Positions 33,551-46,700 of a DNA stretch of 64,000 nucleotides are shown here, piece by piece. A program made the position numbers and the translations under genes. The stretch spans positions 8,680,001 to 8,744,000 of the forward strand of contig CM034127.1 in assembly GCA_019914995.1 (NCBI GenBank), given 5' to 3'. How positions within the stretch are numbered: position 1 is the stretch's first letter; the number at the start of each line of letters is the position of its first letter. The notes beneath the pieces were generated by a model. That model saw nothing but the letters and a program-made list of their open reading frames with translations, did no database searches and was not told where the DNA came from. This DNA comes from Acanthochlamys bracteata (lineage: Eukaryota; Streptophyta; Magnoliopsida; Pandanales; Velloziaceae).

Positions 33551-35159
33551 TGTTGGAAATACAAGGATAATTTTGATGATAACAAAGAATTAAGAACTAT
33601 AATTTATATAAGACTAATAATCTGAAAACAAGTCTGCAGGATTAGACAAACAAAGATCATTTAATTTACAGCAGACAAAAACAGCCATCATATAGCCAAC
33701 TGTTATGCTACTACATATCGGACAGAGGACAAAGACACGGGATGAGGATGCCACAGCCACATCATCGGATCGGCAGGCGGGGATGAGTATGCCACAGCTA
33801 AATAACAGCCAACTGCTATGCTGCTACTGAAGCGGGACAGAGAACAACATACGGGACAGGATGCAACAACCACATTACAGTCAGTTGTTTGGCTACTGAA
33901 GCATATACAGACTTCTCTATTTCGAGACAGACCCATATGTTCAACGGCAACGAAGTTTTCCTTGCCTTCAAAAATCACCTGCACTTACAACGGACTGAAG
34001 GACCTCAAACAGAAGATTTATAAGAGCTAGAATCATCTTCACTTTCACACAAAAGGGAAGCTCAATAATCAAGGAAAGAAAGCAGTCAAAGCCCTTGATC
34101 AGTCAAGCGGTCAACCTGCACTGCATTTATTATGGACATACCATATTAACTCATCAGCTCACCGAGATTCAAACAGAAGCTTAGCTGAATTAAGCACTCA
34201 ACCGTTGGCAGCAAATTCAAATCTCTTCAACGCATTCAATGCAACAAAGACTTTGCACAAACACAGCTGAAGAATCACTGGACAACACCATTCCTTCTCT
34301 GACGTGAAGAACCGAGCGCCAACAGCAACGTTCCTCAACCGCTCCTGCACAGGAAAGATGTTCTATAAAAAGGGAGTCACAGCAACGAGGAAACGGTGTG
34401 GAGAAATAGAGAAAAACAGGGAGAGAACAAAAAGAAAACAGAAGTAGAGAGAATCCAAGCAAAAACAGAAACATACAAGAACTCTACCACTCTACACAAA
34501 AAACTCCCACTGCCGGTCACGAACTTGACTACTCCACACAAACAAATCTTGCTGCAAATCATATTGAAGAAATCTCTCAGCAATCTCTCCGATCATCTCA
34601 TCTGAATCACTGATTAAACACTCAACATTCATGAGACAGATCCTGCACTCAATACTTGTTTATTTTTTGTAACTTGTCACTTACAGTGTAAAGGTGGTCT
34701 TTGCATGCACCGGTAAAGGAAGCTTCAGTAGAGCTTGGTGTAAGCTCTTAGACCTTGTAATAGAGCTAGCAAATCAGCCAGGGGACAAGGCGTGTCAGGA
34801 GGTGGTAGGGGTTGTCTTGGCGAAGAAACCGGTAGAGTATGTGTGCTTAGCGAAGCACCGCTCTAGGTGTATTTGTAGCTTATTAAAGGTCTAGTGAAGC
34901 TTTGGCTCTGGTGATAGAGCGACCGTGGATGTAGGCAAAGGAATTTTGCCGAACCACGTTAAATACCCTGAGCACTACTCTTTGTCACTTCACCAAGAAA
35001 CACACTAATTCTTACATTTTGCGTGTTACAAAGATCGACACGACCCACCCGGTCGTCTCTCTCCGCCAAGGGATGGGATTACAAACTTAACGAAAATTTT
35101 TATAGACTAACTCAATTCACCCCTCCCCTCTTGAGTTGATCTTGCAGGAATATCTAACA
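33551..35159 (+). mobile_element. Solo LTR (1609 bp) of the same long-LTR family, copy B
   Basis: Starts TGTTGGAAATAC and ends ATATCTAACA, with a perfect 5-bp duplication CATAA (33546-33550 and 35160-35164). A TATA box TATAAAA stands at 34364-34370, which supports plus-strand transcription and fixes the orientation. It is about 570 bases shorter than copy A; the difference lies mainly in the first (U3) half, where imperfect internal repeats around AGCCAACTGYTATGCTRCTA occur. No protein is encoded. It lies in the 3' tail of a Copia relic. Confidence 0.88.
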
Positions 35160-35639
35160 CATAATTTCAGCACTAATTAGTAAATAAAATCCCATCAAAG
35201 ACGTATATTGCTGATTGTTATAGTTTGAGGGCTAAGACTTTGAACTTTTAATTAGGTTAAGTCAATTATGGCAAATATCTTAATGTAATATAGATGCTGA
35301 AAGAATTTCACCTATGTGAACTTAGAGATGGTGCCACCTTAAATGAGATTCAAAGTTCTCAATAAAGTTCATGAGACAGGATGAATACATGGCTATTAAA
35401 AGTTCTAAGCAAGTTTGACGTAAAATGCAAATAACAGATTAATGGTTATGTGTGTTGTTTCGATGGTGCTGTCAAAGTAAATAACTGGTTCAAAGTTTTC
35501 TACTATTTGGAATTTTAAGAGACACTTTGTAATACCTTCACTAAGATCAAGCTCAGATCGGAAGATGTCTTACTTTTATGCATAAACATTATAATTTTTT
35601 GGTTGAAATTTATTTATTTAATATTTAAACAAGGGGGAT

Positions 35640-36025
35640 TGTTGGAATTGTTTAAATATTAAATAAATTAATAATGGTTTGACAATTACTTAAAGGGTAG
35701 TTTCTTTCTTTTGAAAGAAGACTATGAATTAGTGGTTGAAATTTATTTGGTAGTTTTTATATGCTAGTTATGTGTAGTTATATGTGTGAATGAGTGTTTT
35801 AAAATGTTGTGAAATCATTATATAAATTAGAAAAGTTCTTTGAAATCTAAGCGAGAGAGTTAATTCATTCTTCTTTTGGGCAAAAACTCTAGAGAAGGCT
35901 TGTCATATTTTAGAAGTATTTGACATTGAGATACCCAAAAATAATCTTTGAATGAGTGCAAATAACGGTTTAAGTAAAGCGTATCATATATATGTTTCAA
36001 ATCTCCATCCTTAATATTTCCAACA
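35640..36025 (+). repeat. 3' LTR of the 5'-truncated Copia
   Basis: Starts TGTTGGAA and ends TTCCAACA, a perfect 8-base inverted end pair, directly after a polypurine tract. Length is 386 bases. Confidence 0.8.
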
Positions 36026-36187
36026 TTTTTCCTACAATAGGTAGGTCTAGAGTTAAGTAATATTTAGTATATTAAATAGAAATAAGAAGTAAAATAAACC
36101 ATGCATAAAGTTGACAGCTATTAATAATTAGTTGGATCAAATAAAAAATTTTAAGCCAATATATCGACAATATAGGATAGTGACTTA

Positions 36188-36419
36188 GGTCGCGTTTGGG
36201 ATTGCTGATAAGAGAGTTTCAAAAGCTTCCTTTCATTTCGTATTTTTCAATAGATCTTCTATAATATTCTATAGAATTTATTTAAAATATTCAAAAATAT
36301 AGAAAAAATTTTACGTAGTAAGATCTTATTATTTTTATGTAAAAAAATTAGAGCTCGTTTTTTAAAATTAGAGCTTGTTTTGATAGAAGTACTTTTCATA
36401 AGCACTCCCAAGTGCCTCC
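36188..36419. mobile_element. Tourist-like (PIF/Harbinger) MITE, 232 bp
   Basis: The left end GGTCGCGTTTGGGATTGC pairs with the inverted right end GGAGGCACTTGGGAGTGC. The flanks are TTA (36185-36187) and TAA (36420-36422), the PIF target type. After the right end, read inward, comes TATGAAAAG, as at the left end of the large Harbinger element (GGAGGCGTTTGGGATTGC then CTATGAAAAG), so it may be a deletion derivative of that family. Confidence 0.7.
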
Positions 36420-36422
36420 TAA

Positions 36423-37805
36423 AGCCCACTTGCATTGACGCCGCATCCATTCGATCAAAACATTGGGAGAGCTTTTAAATAAATCTTTTATAGAATCAAA
36501 GGTAATTTAGAAATACTTTAAAGATAAGTTTTACTTTTTTTTATTTAAACAATAATAAAAATAAATAATTACAAAATGATACGATGTAAAATTTTTCCTT
36601 ACTTCTAAATTTCTAAAAACATTCTTTAGAATATTGTAAATATTTATTAAAAATGTGAAATAAAAAGGTGGTATAAGTGGAGTACAAAAGCACTCACAAA
36701 CAACACCTCAATCAAAGCCGTAAAGAAGGTTGCTTTTGAGTGAGGTTAGGCCAAATTTAGATCCACTTTACTTCTGATATTTGTATTGTAGTTAAACCAA
36801 GAAAGCATAGAGCAGTAACACTCAAGGATTTGGCTAAATTGAAAAAGAAATGCTATTAAATTTTTTTGTAAAATGATGTGAATTCCAACATACATTCAGT
36901 AAGTCAGAGCGTAGTAACTTTTAGAAAGCCATACAAGATATTTCTTGATGATTTCTTCTTGAGGAAAACAAAAACTACGAGCAAATGGCATACCAACAAG
37001 TAGGAGGCTGGCATGGCTAATTTTCAACAGAAATTACTAATAATGAATCTTCAAGAAAGAAAATTATCAACTATAATTATCTAGCAAGTGACTGAATGGC
37101 GTATATTCTCTTTGGTAAGATAGTTAGTGATTGACTATTGGAGTTGCAAGCGGCAATCACAAACTTGTGATACATGAAAGTTAGGGTAGATGCACGAATT
37201 TGGTAGATGATCATGGCATTGCAATAAGCCACTGCGCTAGTATGTTTCGAAAACTAGAATGTTCCATGAAAAGGATAGTGGAGTTTACGGTGATGACCTT
37301 TTGCAATGAAATTTTAAGAAGACTTGATCGTGGTAGTGATCGTTTACGAGCTGCTTCATGTTATGCTTTATGCAAATGGAGCTTTTAGCTATAGAGGATT
37401 GCATCACACTCCCGGAGTAGCAACAAGCAATATTAGATGCAATCGCAGCCTATCATACATTGCTTCGAGAATTCTAATTTGAGTGGTTAAGTGAATATTG
37501 ATATTTAGGAGAATTCGATCTGTTGTAGTCATCTCAGCAACTAATAGGGTTAATCACCCACAAAACAGTGCATGTAGCTTTCAAGTTCCCTATTTTACAA
37601 TCTCTCTTTACCTATCTCTTTGAGAGTGAAATATCGTGCTTATGTGAAGAGATGTGCCTTAGATTTGCTGAAGCTTTCCAAAAATTATTAAAGAAAATAG
37701 GGCGACTATCACATAGTCAAAATGACAGTGGTCATTATATACTTAGTAAGGGCATCAATGATAGAAGTTGTTGTGTAAGGATGACTCAAGTAACACATCT
37801 GGAGA
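36423..37805. other. Spacer with a possible unidentified genic remnant
   Basis: From about 37200 to 37800 the plus strand reads in broken frames with protein-like stretches (for example EEMCLRFAEAFQKLLKKIG near 37645 and LDAIAAYHTLLREF near 37432) but I cannot assign a family. A second weak MITE-like pair of ends may lie at about 36450-36712. The rest shows nothing. Confidence 0.35.
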
Positions 37806-37958
37806 TGAAAATGTACCTCAATATTATAGTTTAATACTTCAATACTCATACAAATACATACATATATATTTTATATATAACAAATAAGGAAACTTCTAAA
37901 TAAAAAAAGATATCTAACGTAACTAAAATATTTAGATATATAGTGACTCACACTAACA
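37806..37958 (-). repeat. 3' LTR of Copia element I
   Basis: Minus strand starts TGTTAGTGTGAGTCAC after a purine tract. It matches 42011-42164 and 43724-43892. Confidence 0.7.
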
Positions 37959-40900
37959 TTCCCTCTCAAATTGGTGTAAAGATTTTATTTATGTCCAACT
38001 TGCTCAGTAAATCATAGTAGACTTTACTTTAAACCAATTTATCAATATGTTTACTAATTGTGCTTCTGAACGCATAAAAGACAACTCAATCAATTTCGAC
38101 TCTAATTTTATATTAATGAGATGTCGATCCACTTCAACATATTTGATGCAATTATACTGTACTGAATTATAAGTAATATTTATTACAGTATTATTATCAC
38201 AAAATAGTATAATAGAATTTATTGAAGCAAAATCAAACTCCGTTAATAATATTCAAGACTATAAATGCTCAAAAACTCTATGTGTTATTTCTTTGTATTT
38301 AGCTTCAGTAGAAGATGGAGCAACCAAATTTTATTTCTTACTCCTTCATATGACTAGATTCCCACCAACAAACGTAAAATAGTTAAATGTGTAATGCATG
38401 TCTGTCTTAATTATCTCATATCCAGTTTGCATTAGTATATCCATCTATATCCATATGATTATATTTTTTAAATAGAAATTCTTTGCCTAGTGTTGATTTT
38501 AAATATCTCAAAATACTATTCACGGTTCCAATATGATCCACACTTAGAAAATCCATAGAATGACTAACAACATTCGCTACATAGGTTGTATTAAAAAGAG
38601 TACAAATAATTTAATCTACCAACCAATCGTTAATATTTCTCCTAAGCTACTGAAACTATATCAGGGTGTTCTTCCATAATACGATTCTCAATGATTAGTG
38701 TTTTTGCTGGTTTGTAACCAAACATCCCTGTCTCTAACGACAAATCAAATACATATTTTTTAATGATAAAAAAATGCATTGTTTAAACCTCGCCACTTCC
38801 ATGCCTACAAAATATTTCAACTCTTCATATCCTTTCATCTCAAATTTAAAGGCTAGATATTATTTTAATCTTTCAATTTCTTCCTTATTTTGCTTGTAAG
38901 AGTCATATTATTTACATAAATTTATCAAATCAATTACTTTATCATTCTGCTTTTTCAAAAATAATGCGTGATAGGCATTAGTATGTCGATAATCATATAT
39001 GTTCAAATCTTCACTAAATCTGTCAAACTATACTCGTAAAGATTGCTTCAGTGTGTAAAATGCCTTTTTTAACTGGCAAACATAGTCAATTTTTTCCGAT
39101 AAATCATACACCACATAGACATTTTCCCTTCTAATTTACCATGAAAAAATATATTTTTTGTATCAAACTACACTAGGGGCTAATCAAGAATTACTGCTAT
39201 AGAAAGCAATATCCTGATGACATTAATGTGTGCAATTGGTGTAAAATTCTCACTATAATCCACTGCATGTGTTTGTGAATATCCCTTAGCCACTAATTTT
39301 ATATTATACCTTTCAATCATTCAATTTGCTTTGTGTTTGATTGTGCACACCCAATTACAATCAGTTATTTGCTTCCCTTCCCAAAGTCAAACTTTTATGA
39401 AAAGCATCCATTTCCTCATTCATGATCTGAGTCTATTTAGGATTGGATAATGCTTCTTTAGTGCTAGCAACAAAAATCACATCTGTTATATGATTAATGA
39501 AGGCCACATATAATGAGTACAGTCTGTTAGAAGATACATATTAATAATAGAATATCTAGAGATTTTTTCTCTTGTGAATATCTCTCTAGAAGTTTTTCAC
39601 GATTTTCTCTTTATAGCAACTGATAACTCTTATTGATAATGTTAGATTTACCCATAATAATAGTTTGAGTCCCACTACTTATTTCGGAAATATTCTCAAG
39701 AGTTTGAGTATGTATTAGAGGAAGCGAGAGAGAGGTTTCTTTCACAACTTCAGCTCGATCTATCTTACATTTCATTTGGTTTGAATTCACTAGTATTAAT
39801 CTCCTCTAGATCTGAGTCATGACTCATACATTATTTCGTATCTTTCTTAATATATGTGTTGAGCTAATGCTAAGCCAATTTAGATATTTCGTAGCTTCTA
39901 TCTGCTCATAAAGATCTGAATATGATAAAAATCTTACAAAACATATTTCTGACTCTAGAAATGTCACGTCATAATCACAAAAGCATGACGTGTCGAGGAT
40001 GATAACAATGATAAAATTTTTGTTAAAGATCATAACTAAGAAATACACACCTCAAAACACATGAACCAAATTTATGTCTCTGAATTTTTTGCAAACGTAC
40101 CTATGCAATAGATCTAACTAATTGGAAGTAAGAGAATAAATATTAATAATAAATATAGATAAAATTTCAAGTGGTGTTTGAATTGGAACTCTGAACGCAT
40201 ACGTTTAATCAAATAAATTACAAAAACTGTGTCTATTCAATAGTGCTTTGAAATATTGGCCCCAAACAATAAAACACGGCAATCTCCAAGATATGTCGAT
40301 TTTTTCTTTCGGCTAGCCTATTTTGTTGTGTTGTTTGTTAAAAATAAGTTTCATGAATAATATCATATTGTTAAAGATAAGAGTTCAAAAATTTATTAAC
40401 ATGTTTTCTCCTATTATCGGAGTGAAGAACTCGAACAGAAAAGAAAAATTGAATGTACACTATTTTTTAAAATTGGACAAATATATCTACTGCATCACTT
40501 TTATTTTTACAATATATAATCATTTCCTGCACATAGAATCATATGCAAATATCGTAAATCATCTAATACCAGTAAGAATTATAATCGAAGAGAGTCTTCA
40601 AACATCCAAATGCACTAGTTCAAATGAAATTGTTCTTTTATTCATAATAGATATATAAGGCATTTGGTGCCTCTTACTAAGAATACAAATTCCACACTAA
40701 ATTTTAGACTTCTTAAGGCTCCAAAAAATATGGTAATAAATGATGTAAACAAATAAAAGAAAATGAGCTAATCGTCGATATCATAGCTAAATTTTATTTT
40801 TTCTATCAGTCCATGAATGTTATAAACTTTTACAAAACCGACATCATCCAAATAAATATAGGCCGTCTCTCTTACTTCCATGGTCGATAATCTAATATGT

Positions 40901-41995
40901 TTGAATATCCTTAAAGAAATAAAATATGAGTACAATAGAAAATTGTAATTTAATTATTCAAAGAATTGTCTAATAGTAACAAATTATTTGATAAAAAAAG
41001 ACAAGTGAAAAATTTTGTAGAGATAAAGATGGTGTCAGTAGTATTATCCCAACACCTGGCAGTGGATAAGCTTCTTCACTAGCATATATCTCACCGTGTC
41101 CAAGTAGAGTAGTTGTGCTCTAAAATTTTTTTGAATCAAATATCATATGATCTGCGGCTTAGAGCATCTAAAATGTATCTTGTATCTTTTCTATATTATG
41201 AAATAACACTTAGGGCACAGGTTTAGTTACCTAAAGTTAAAAAATCTAAACTAACCAGTGCTTCTTTAAAGAACTCTCTTTTTTTTTTCTCAATTTCTCC
41301 GCCAATTTGAATATTCAATTAATTTGAAATATGAATGTTTATTATGGCTAAAATTACTGCAATGAAAGAGTCCCCAAAAAAAATTCAGTCAGGCCGGGTC
41401 TGCTGGTCAGGATTGTTCGATCGGGATTTGTAGGTTAGGCTTCAACCTGAATCAGGTTTGGTCTAGTCGATCTAGGTCAGTCTGGATCAGAGTTGGTCAT
41501 AGTCGGTAAAACTTGGTTGGGGTCGGTTTGGATCATACTGGTTCAGCTCAATCGATTTGGCCTGAGTCCGGTCCAATCAGTAAGGAGGTTTGCAAGATCG
41601 AAAAAGCCATTCGGTCTAGTTGAAAGCAAAGGCATAGTGGCGGATCGCATAGGTGCGGCAGCACGAAGGCAACAAGCTAGTAGCAGTGTGAGCTAGCGAG
41701 ACCGTGAGGAGTGGTGATTGGTTTTGGTTAGCAGCAACGCAGTGATGTTGTGATGCAGCGACAGTGATAATGATGTCGCAGCAGGATGCTGTGGCGGGAA
41801 ACTCTAGCCGTGGTGGCGGCAATTCGAAAATTTTTTTTGGTTCGCAAATTCGATAGTGATATTTTCTTAAATGAATCTGGTCGAAATTTCTAATTATTAC
41901 AATCACATCTCCATGATAGCACTGAAATGATCTTATCGGAATCTGACCATTACAGTTGTTATGTTCAAGACGACAACGGACAGATGTAAGGTTTT

Positions 41996-42007
41996 GTTCT
42001 GTTATCA
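41996..42007 (-). other. Primer binding site of Copia element I
   Basis: Minus strand reads TGATAACAGAAC, which matches the usual plant tRNA-iMet primer site (TGGTATCAGAGC) in 9 of 12 positions, three or four bases after the LTR. Confidence 0.6.
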
Positions 42008-42010
42008 AGA

Positions 42011-42164
42011 TGAAAATCTATTTCAATCTTATTATTCAATACTTTAGTACTCATACAAGTAAATATATATAGTTTCTATGTAAAACAAATAAGAAGAATT
42101 CTAAACCAAAAGGTATATCCTATCATAAATAAAATATTTTAATATATAAAAACTCACACCAACT
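42011..42164 (-). repeat. 5' LTR of Copia element I
   Basis: This is the second copy of the 153-base repeat, next to the primer site. I could not find a matching 5-bp target duplication, which suggests mutation at one edge. Confidence 0.65.
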
Positions 42165-43723
42165 AGATCTTGGCATATTAAGAGAGGCGATCAACTATTA
42201 ACATAAATGTTTTTTTTTGTGTCAAAAATTGGGCAAACCATTAATGAAACCGATTCATGTGCTAGCTATATGTGTTTTGGTATAGGTAATGATTACAGGG
42301 AACTAGAGGGCTATTGAGAATCCTCGAAGGCAAAGGTAACTCTTACAGCAAGCAATGTAATGCTAGGCATCTCTTGTAGTGTCTAACTAATAAAATATAC
42401 TTGCAAACTATTTATAAGTACGAAACATGCAACGGTGATCTTTCTAAGCAAAATTACAGACATCAACTAATAGTTGTTGGCGAAGAGATCAATTTTCCAA
42501 GCACAGATGCCATCATTTTGTAGGAGTAACCATTACTAGTAATAAGGGCCAAGTTGGAAGTCACCTGATGTAGAGTACTCAACGAGATTACACATTAACT
42601 TGACGAGATTATCTCAAATGTTTGTTGAAAATTGAGAAAGTCGCAAGGCAACGAGACAGAGCCTTATCTGCTGTAGAGAATTACTACTTAATTTCTTATT
42701 TTGAAATAATATGATCAATAATGATGGTGACGCAGCGAATCAGGAGATCGATTTATTGAAGATTATTGGTCTTTAGTTACTTATGAGATAGGATTGCACC
42801 AATTCTAGAGTGAAAGATTAGGAAAATTCAAGCAGTAGTTATCACCATCTTGAGTTTGTGAAAATACTTAACATACTCGTCTATCGAAGAGATAGAATAC
42901 TTCAATAAAGCATTTATCCTTGTATGTTGTGGAGAATTACTACTTGATTATTTATTTTGAAATAATATGATCGATAATGATGGTAACACGGCGAATTAGG
43001 AGATCGATTTATTGAAGAAGATTGTTGGTCTTTAGTTACTTATGAGATAGGATTGCACTAATTCTAGAGTGAAAGATTGGGAAAATTGTAGTGCTGATAA
43101 AATTGAAGCAGTAGTTGTTACTGTCTTGAGTTTGTGAAAATACTTAACATACTCGTCTATTGAAGAAATAGAATACTTCAATAGAGCAGTAAATGAGGCT
43201 GTGATGATGCCTTAATCATTGGCCAAACGTCTATACTTACCAAGTAAGGTCAAGAAATTCCTCATTATTGTAGTTAAAGAGTTAGACAGTCTAGCATTAC
43301 CTTTATTTTGGATTAGCCAATAGCCATACGTTCAAAATAGACAATATGACTCAAATATTTTAGCGAGCAGCACTAAGTTAGCGTTAGGAAATATATTAAT
43401 GTAAATTGCTCCCCTACCAAAGTAGAAAGAACTAATACTAGGTGTTGTAAATGCTCCTAAAATGAAGTGTTGCAAACTATATTATCATAAAAGAATATTA
43501 GAAAAAATTTGCAAAATAGAGACAACAAATCTCATTCATACAGAATTAGAATTTTCGAGCCAAAAGGCATGACTAGTAACTCATAATGGCCATGATGGGT
43601 GTGAAAAGTAGTTTTCTACACATAGTATTCTTCACGCATATCAGGTCATAGCCAGACTTAAAGTTCGAGTTTAGAAAAAAGTATAACAAATGCAATTCAT
43701 ATAGGAGCTCATAAATAACTAGA
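42165..43723. other. Spacer between two Copia relics, with a tandem duplication
   Basis: I recognise no gene. It may once have been continuous with the sequence left of 37806, since Copia element I lies between. The main structure is a direct duplication, listed separately. Confidence 0.5.
42672..43189. repeat. About 256-bp tandem direct duplication
   Basis: Copy 1 (about 42672-42912) and copy 2 (about 42928-43189) share long identical stretches, such as GAGAATTACTACTT and TTAGTTACTTATGAGATAGG, with small differences and an extra segment in copy 2. No coding frame is conserved between them. Confidence 0.85.
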
Positions 43724-46700
43724 TGAAAATCTTACAATCCTATTCAACACTTCAATACTCATACAAGTTCAGATATATAGACTCATTATAATATTAAATA
43801 ATGAGAGTTCTAAATAAAGATGATATCTACTTTCAAGAAAAGATATTTCAATATAATTAAGATACTAGATATATGTTGACTTACGTCAACGCTCCACGTT
43901 AAGTTGGTACAAAAATATCAGCGACGCCAACTTGCTCAATTAGCCATGAAATATTATACTTTGAGACACATATATATGGTTCTATGCTTCTGAACTCACA
44001 AAAATCAACTCAATCAATTTTGATTCTAATTTTTTTTGATGAAGTGTCGTTCTACCTTAACATGTTTGGTGAAATCGTGCTGCACTACATTATGAGCAAT
44101 ATATATTGCAGCCTAATTATCACAAAATAACCTTATAGATTGTCTTAGAGGAAAACCAAGCTTCATCAATAACATTCGAAACCATAAAAGTTCACAAACT
44201 CCATGTGCCATCCTCTATATTCAGCTTTAGAAGAAGATCGAACAACCACTTTGTATTTCTTACTCCTCCATGTGATCAAATTATCACCGGCGAATGTAAA
44301 ATAATCAGATGTGGAACATTTGTCTATATTATCTCCTGCGCAATCTTCATGAATATATCAATCTATATTTGATGGTTATATTTTCTCAATAGTAGTCTTC
44401 TACTTGATTCTGATTTTAAATATCTCAAAATTTTATTCACAGTTTTCATATGATCAACGTTTGGAGAATGTATAAACTGACTAATAATACTCATAACATG
44501 TGATATATCAGGGTGAGTATATGATAAATAAATTTACCTACTAATTAATTATTGATATTTTTTTTAGCTACTAGCACTTGATCATGATGTTTTTTTAATT
44601 AATGATTGTCAATGATTGCTGTATCGGCTGGTATGCAATCTAACATTTCTATTTTAAACAATAAATCAAGCACATATATTTTTAAAATAGAAAAATATCT
44701 TATTTAAATCCCGTCACTTCAATGCCTAAGATTATCAAAGCAAGTTCTTTCCTCTCGAATTCAAATGCTAAATATTTGTTTAATCTCTAAATTTCTTCTT
44801 GTATAATTATCATATCATCGACATAGATTATTAAAGCAGTTATCTTATCATTCTAGTTCTTTGAAAATAATGTATAATTAGGGTTACTCTATTAGTAATC
44901 ATATCTACTCAAGACTTGAGTAAATCTAACAAACCATCCTCTTGGAGATTGTTTCAGCCTATATAAAGCTTGTTTTAGTTTGCAAATATAATTAGTTCTT
45001 CCTAATAAATAATAATCATGTGGAAGTTCTATATACATCTTTTCTTTTAATTCACCATAAAGAATACGTTCTTTACATCAAACTGATGTAAGAGCCAATC
45101 AAGATTTGATATTAGAGATAATAATACTCTAATGGTATTAATCTTGCAACTGGTGCCAAAATTTTGTGATAATCTATAAGTTTGTGAGTATCCCTTAACC
45201 AATAACTTTACTTTGTACCTCTCGATTGTTCTATCTATTTTATGCTTGATAGTGTACATTTATTTACAACTAACTATTTTTTTCTCTTATGATGGTGGCA
45301 CTATCTCCTTAAATCAAATTCTTCTAAACTCAATCTCCTCATTAATATCATTAGTCTATTTAGGATCAGATAAAACTGATTTAGTACTAGAAGAAAGAGT
45401 CACAACTAATATCTAATTAATGAAAAACACATATGATGGAGACAGCCTGTGAGTAGACATATGATTAACAATAGAATATTTGAATACTTTCCCCTCTATT
45501 CAATATCATTCGGGAGATTTTTCACGATTTTTTCATTATGACAACTGATATCTCCCATTAACAATATTATATTCATTCATCACAATATTTTGAGTCTTAG
45601 TGTTTATCTTATAGATATCGTTATAAGTTTGAGCGGAACTACAACATGTAAGATAAGGGTTTTTTCCACAACTTTCAGCTCTTTCTACCTCTTCTTTTCT
45701 TTTAATTCAAATTTCAGTATATCTAATCTTCTCTAAATCTGAGTCATGACTTACACATTATCTTTGGCCTTCCTAAATATGTGTGCTGAATTTATTAGTA
45801 AGTCAATTCATATCTTGCGTAGTTTCTATCTCCTCCTAAAGATCTGAATGTGATGCCTACGAAATACATTTTTGACTCTAAAAATATCATAACTATAATC
45901 GCAAAAGGAATGATAGCAGCTAGAATATTTTCTACTGAGAACCATAATCAAGAAATATGCACATCAAATCATATGGATCTAATTTATCCCTCTTAGTCTT
46001 CTGCAAATGTAATCCAACAGATACAAAAATCGAGGTGAAAGTGAGAGGGGATAAAAGGTATAATAATAAATATAGTTAAAATCTCAAATGGTGTCCCAAA
46101 TTTCAGCAATTAATAAACTGCAAATTGTACCGCATCTACCCATTAGTCCTTTATAACATGAGTTTTAAAAAATAAAACACATGTAGTTTCTAAAATATGT
46201 CGATTATTTTTTTAAACCATTCCATTTTATTGTAGTATGTGTGGACAACAAGTTTTGTGAATAATAACATATTGATAAGGCAAAACTAAAAGAGGTATTA
46301 ATAAACTCCCCCCATTATCAAAGCAAAAATCTCAAATAGGAAAGAAATTTTAAATCTGCACTGTTGGGCTTCTAAATTAGGTTAGGTTCGAATTAGTAGC
46401 GTGTAGGGTTGGATGGGCCCGAATAAAAGACGGGCTGGCTAACTTGGAGGTGGGACAATAACTCGCCCTAGGTTATGCCAAGTAGACTCTGGCTGGATGT
46501 GTTTAATAGCCCACGCTCCTTAACAGCACCATATTGATTGGATATTGGAATATGTATGTGCTTATAAGTGAGAGATGCTAACCTTAAGTGGTTGATCAAT
46601 CCTTTTAGTGTGGGCCCGATCTCTGTTTGATATCAAAGTCCGGTGGGGTGGAGCCACCCAGCGTGTTGCTGAAAGGGAGATTTTTAGATCTCCAAGTTAT

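Larger units (their letters stand above)
32230..36025 (+). mobile_element. Ty1/Copia 3' half with 3' LTR, interrupted by a solo LTR
   Basis: From 32230 broken frames encode Copia reverse transcriptase (KVYMExPEGFDLLGSEHKVF, KLVKSLYGL, LYVNNIPIVSNDMKG) and RNase H (EGYIDSSWIS, then HSTMES and KSRHISIRHDYVRKLI) to about 33420. A long non-coding tail follows, cut by solo LTR copy B. Then come the polypurine tract AAGGGGGAT (35631-35639) and the 3' LTR. No 5' LTR, Gag, protease or integrase is found, so it is 5'-truncated. Confidence 0.75.
37806..42164 (-). mobile_element. Ty1/Copia relic with both LTRs, minus strand (element I)
   Basis: Two LTRs of about 153 bases (37806-37958 and 42011-42164) share TGAAAATSTA, TACTCATACAA and ACTCACAC blocks. 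On the minus strand the 5' LTR is followed by a tRNA-Met-like primer site (41996-42007), and the 3' LTR is preceded by a GAGAGGGAA polypurine tract (37959-37967). Decayed pol pieces, such as a WLAP-V-x-KYIFSW stretch near 39150 that matches the Copia DVKNAFLHG region, read right to left between them. Its sequence matches the relic at 43724-48120 through most of its length. No open frame survives. Confidence 0.75.

Noticed and set aside
42165-43723. Repeat array of CRISPR-like or satellite type
   Set aside because: There are only two copies of a 256-bp unit with indels, and no spacer-repeat pattern.
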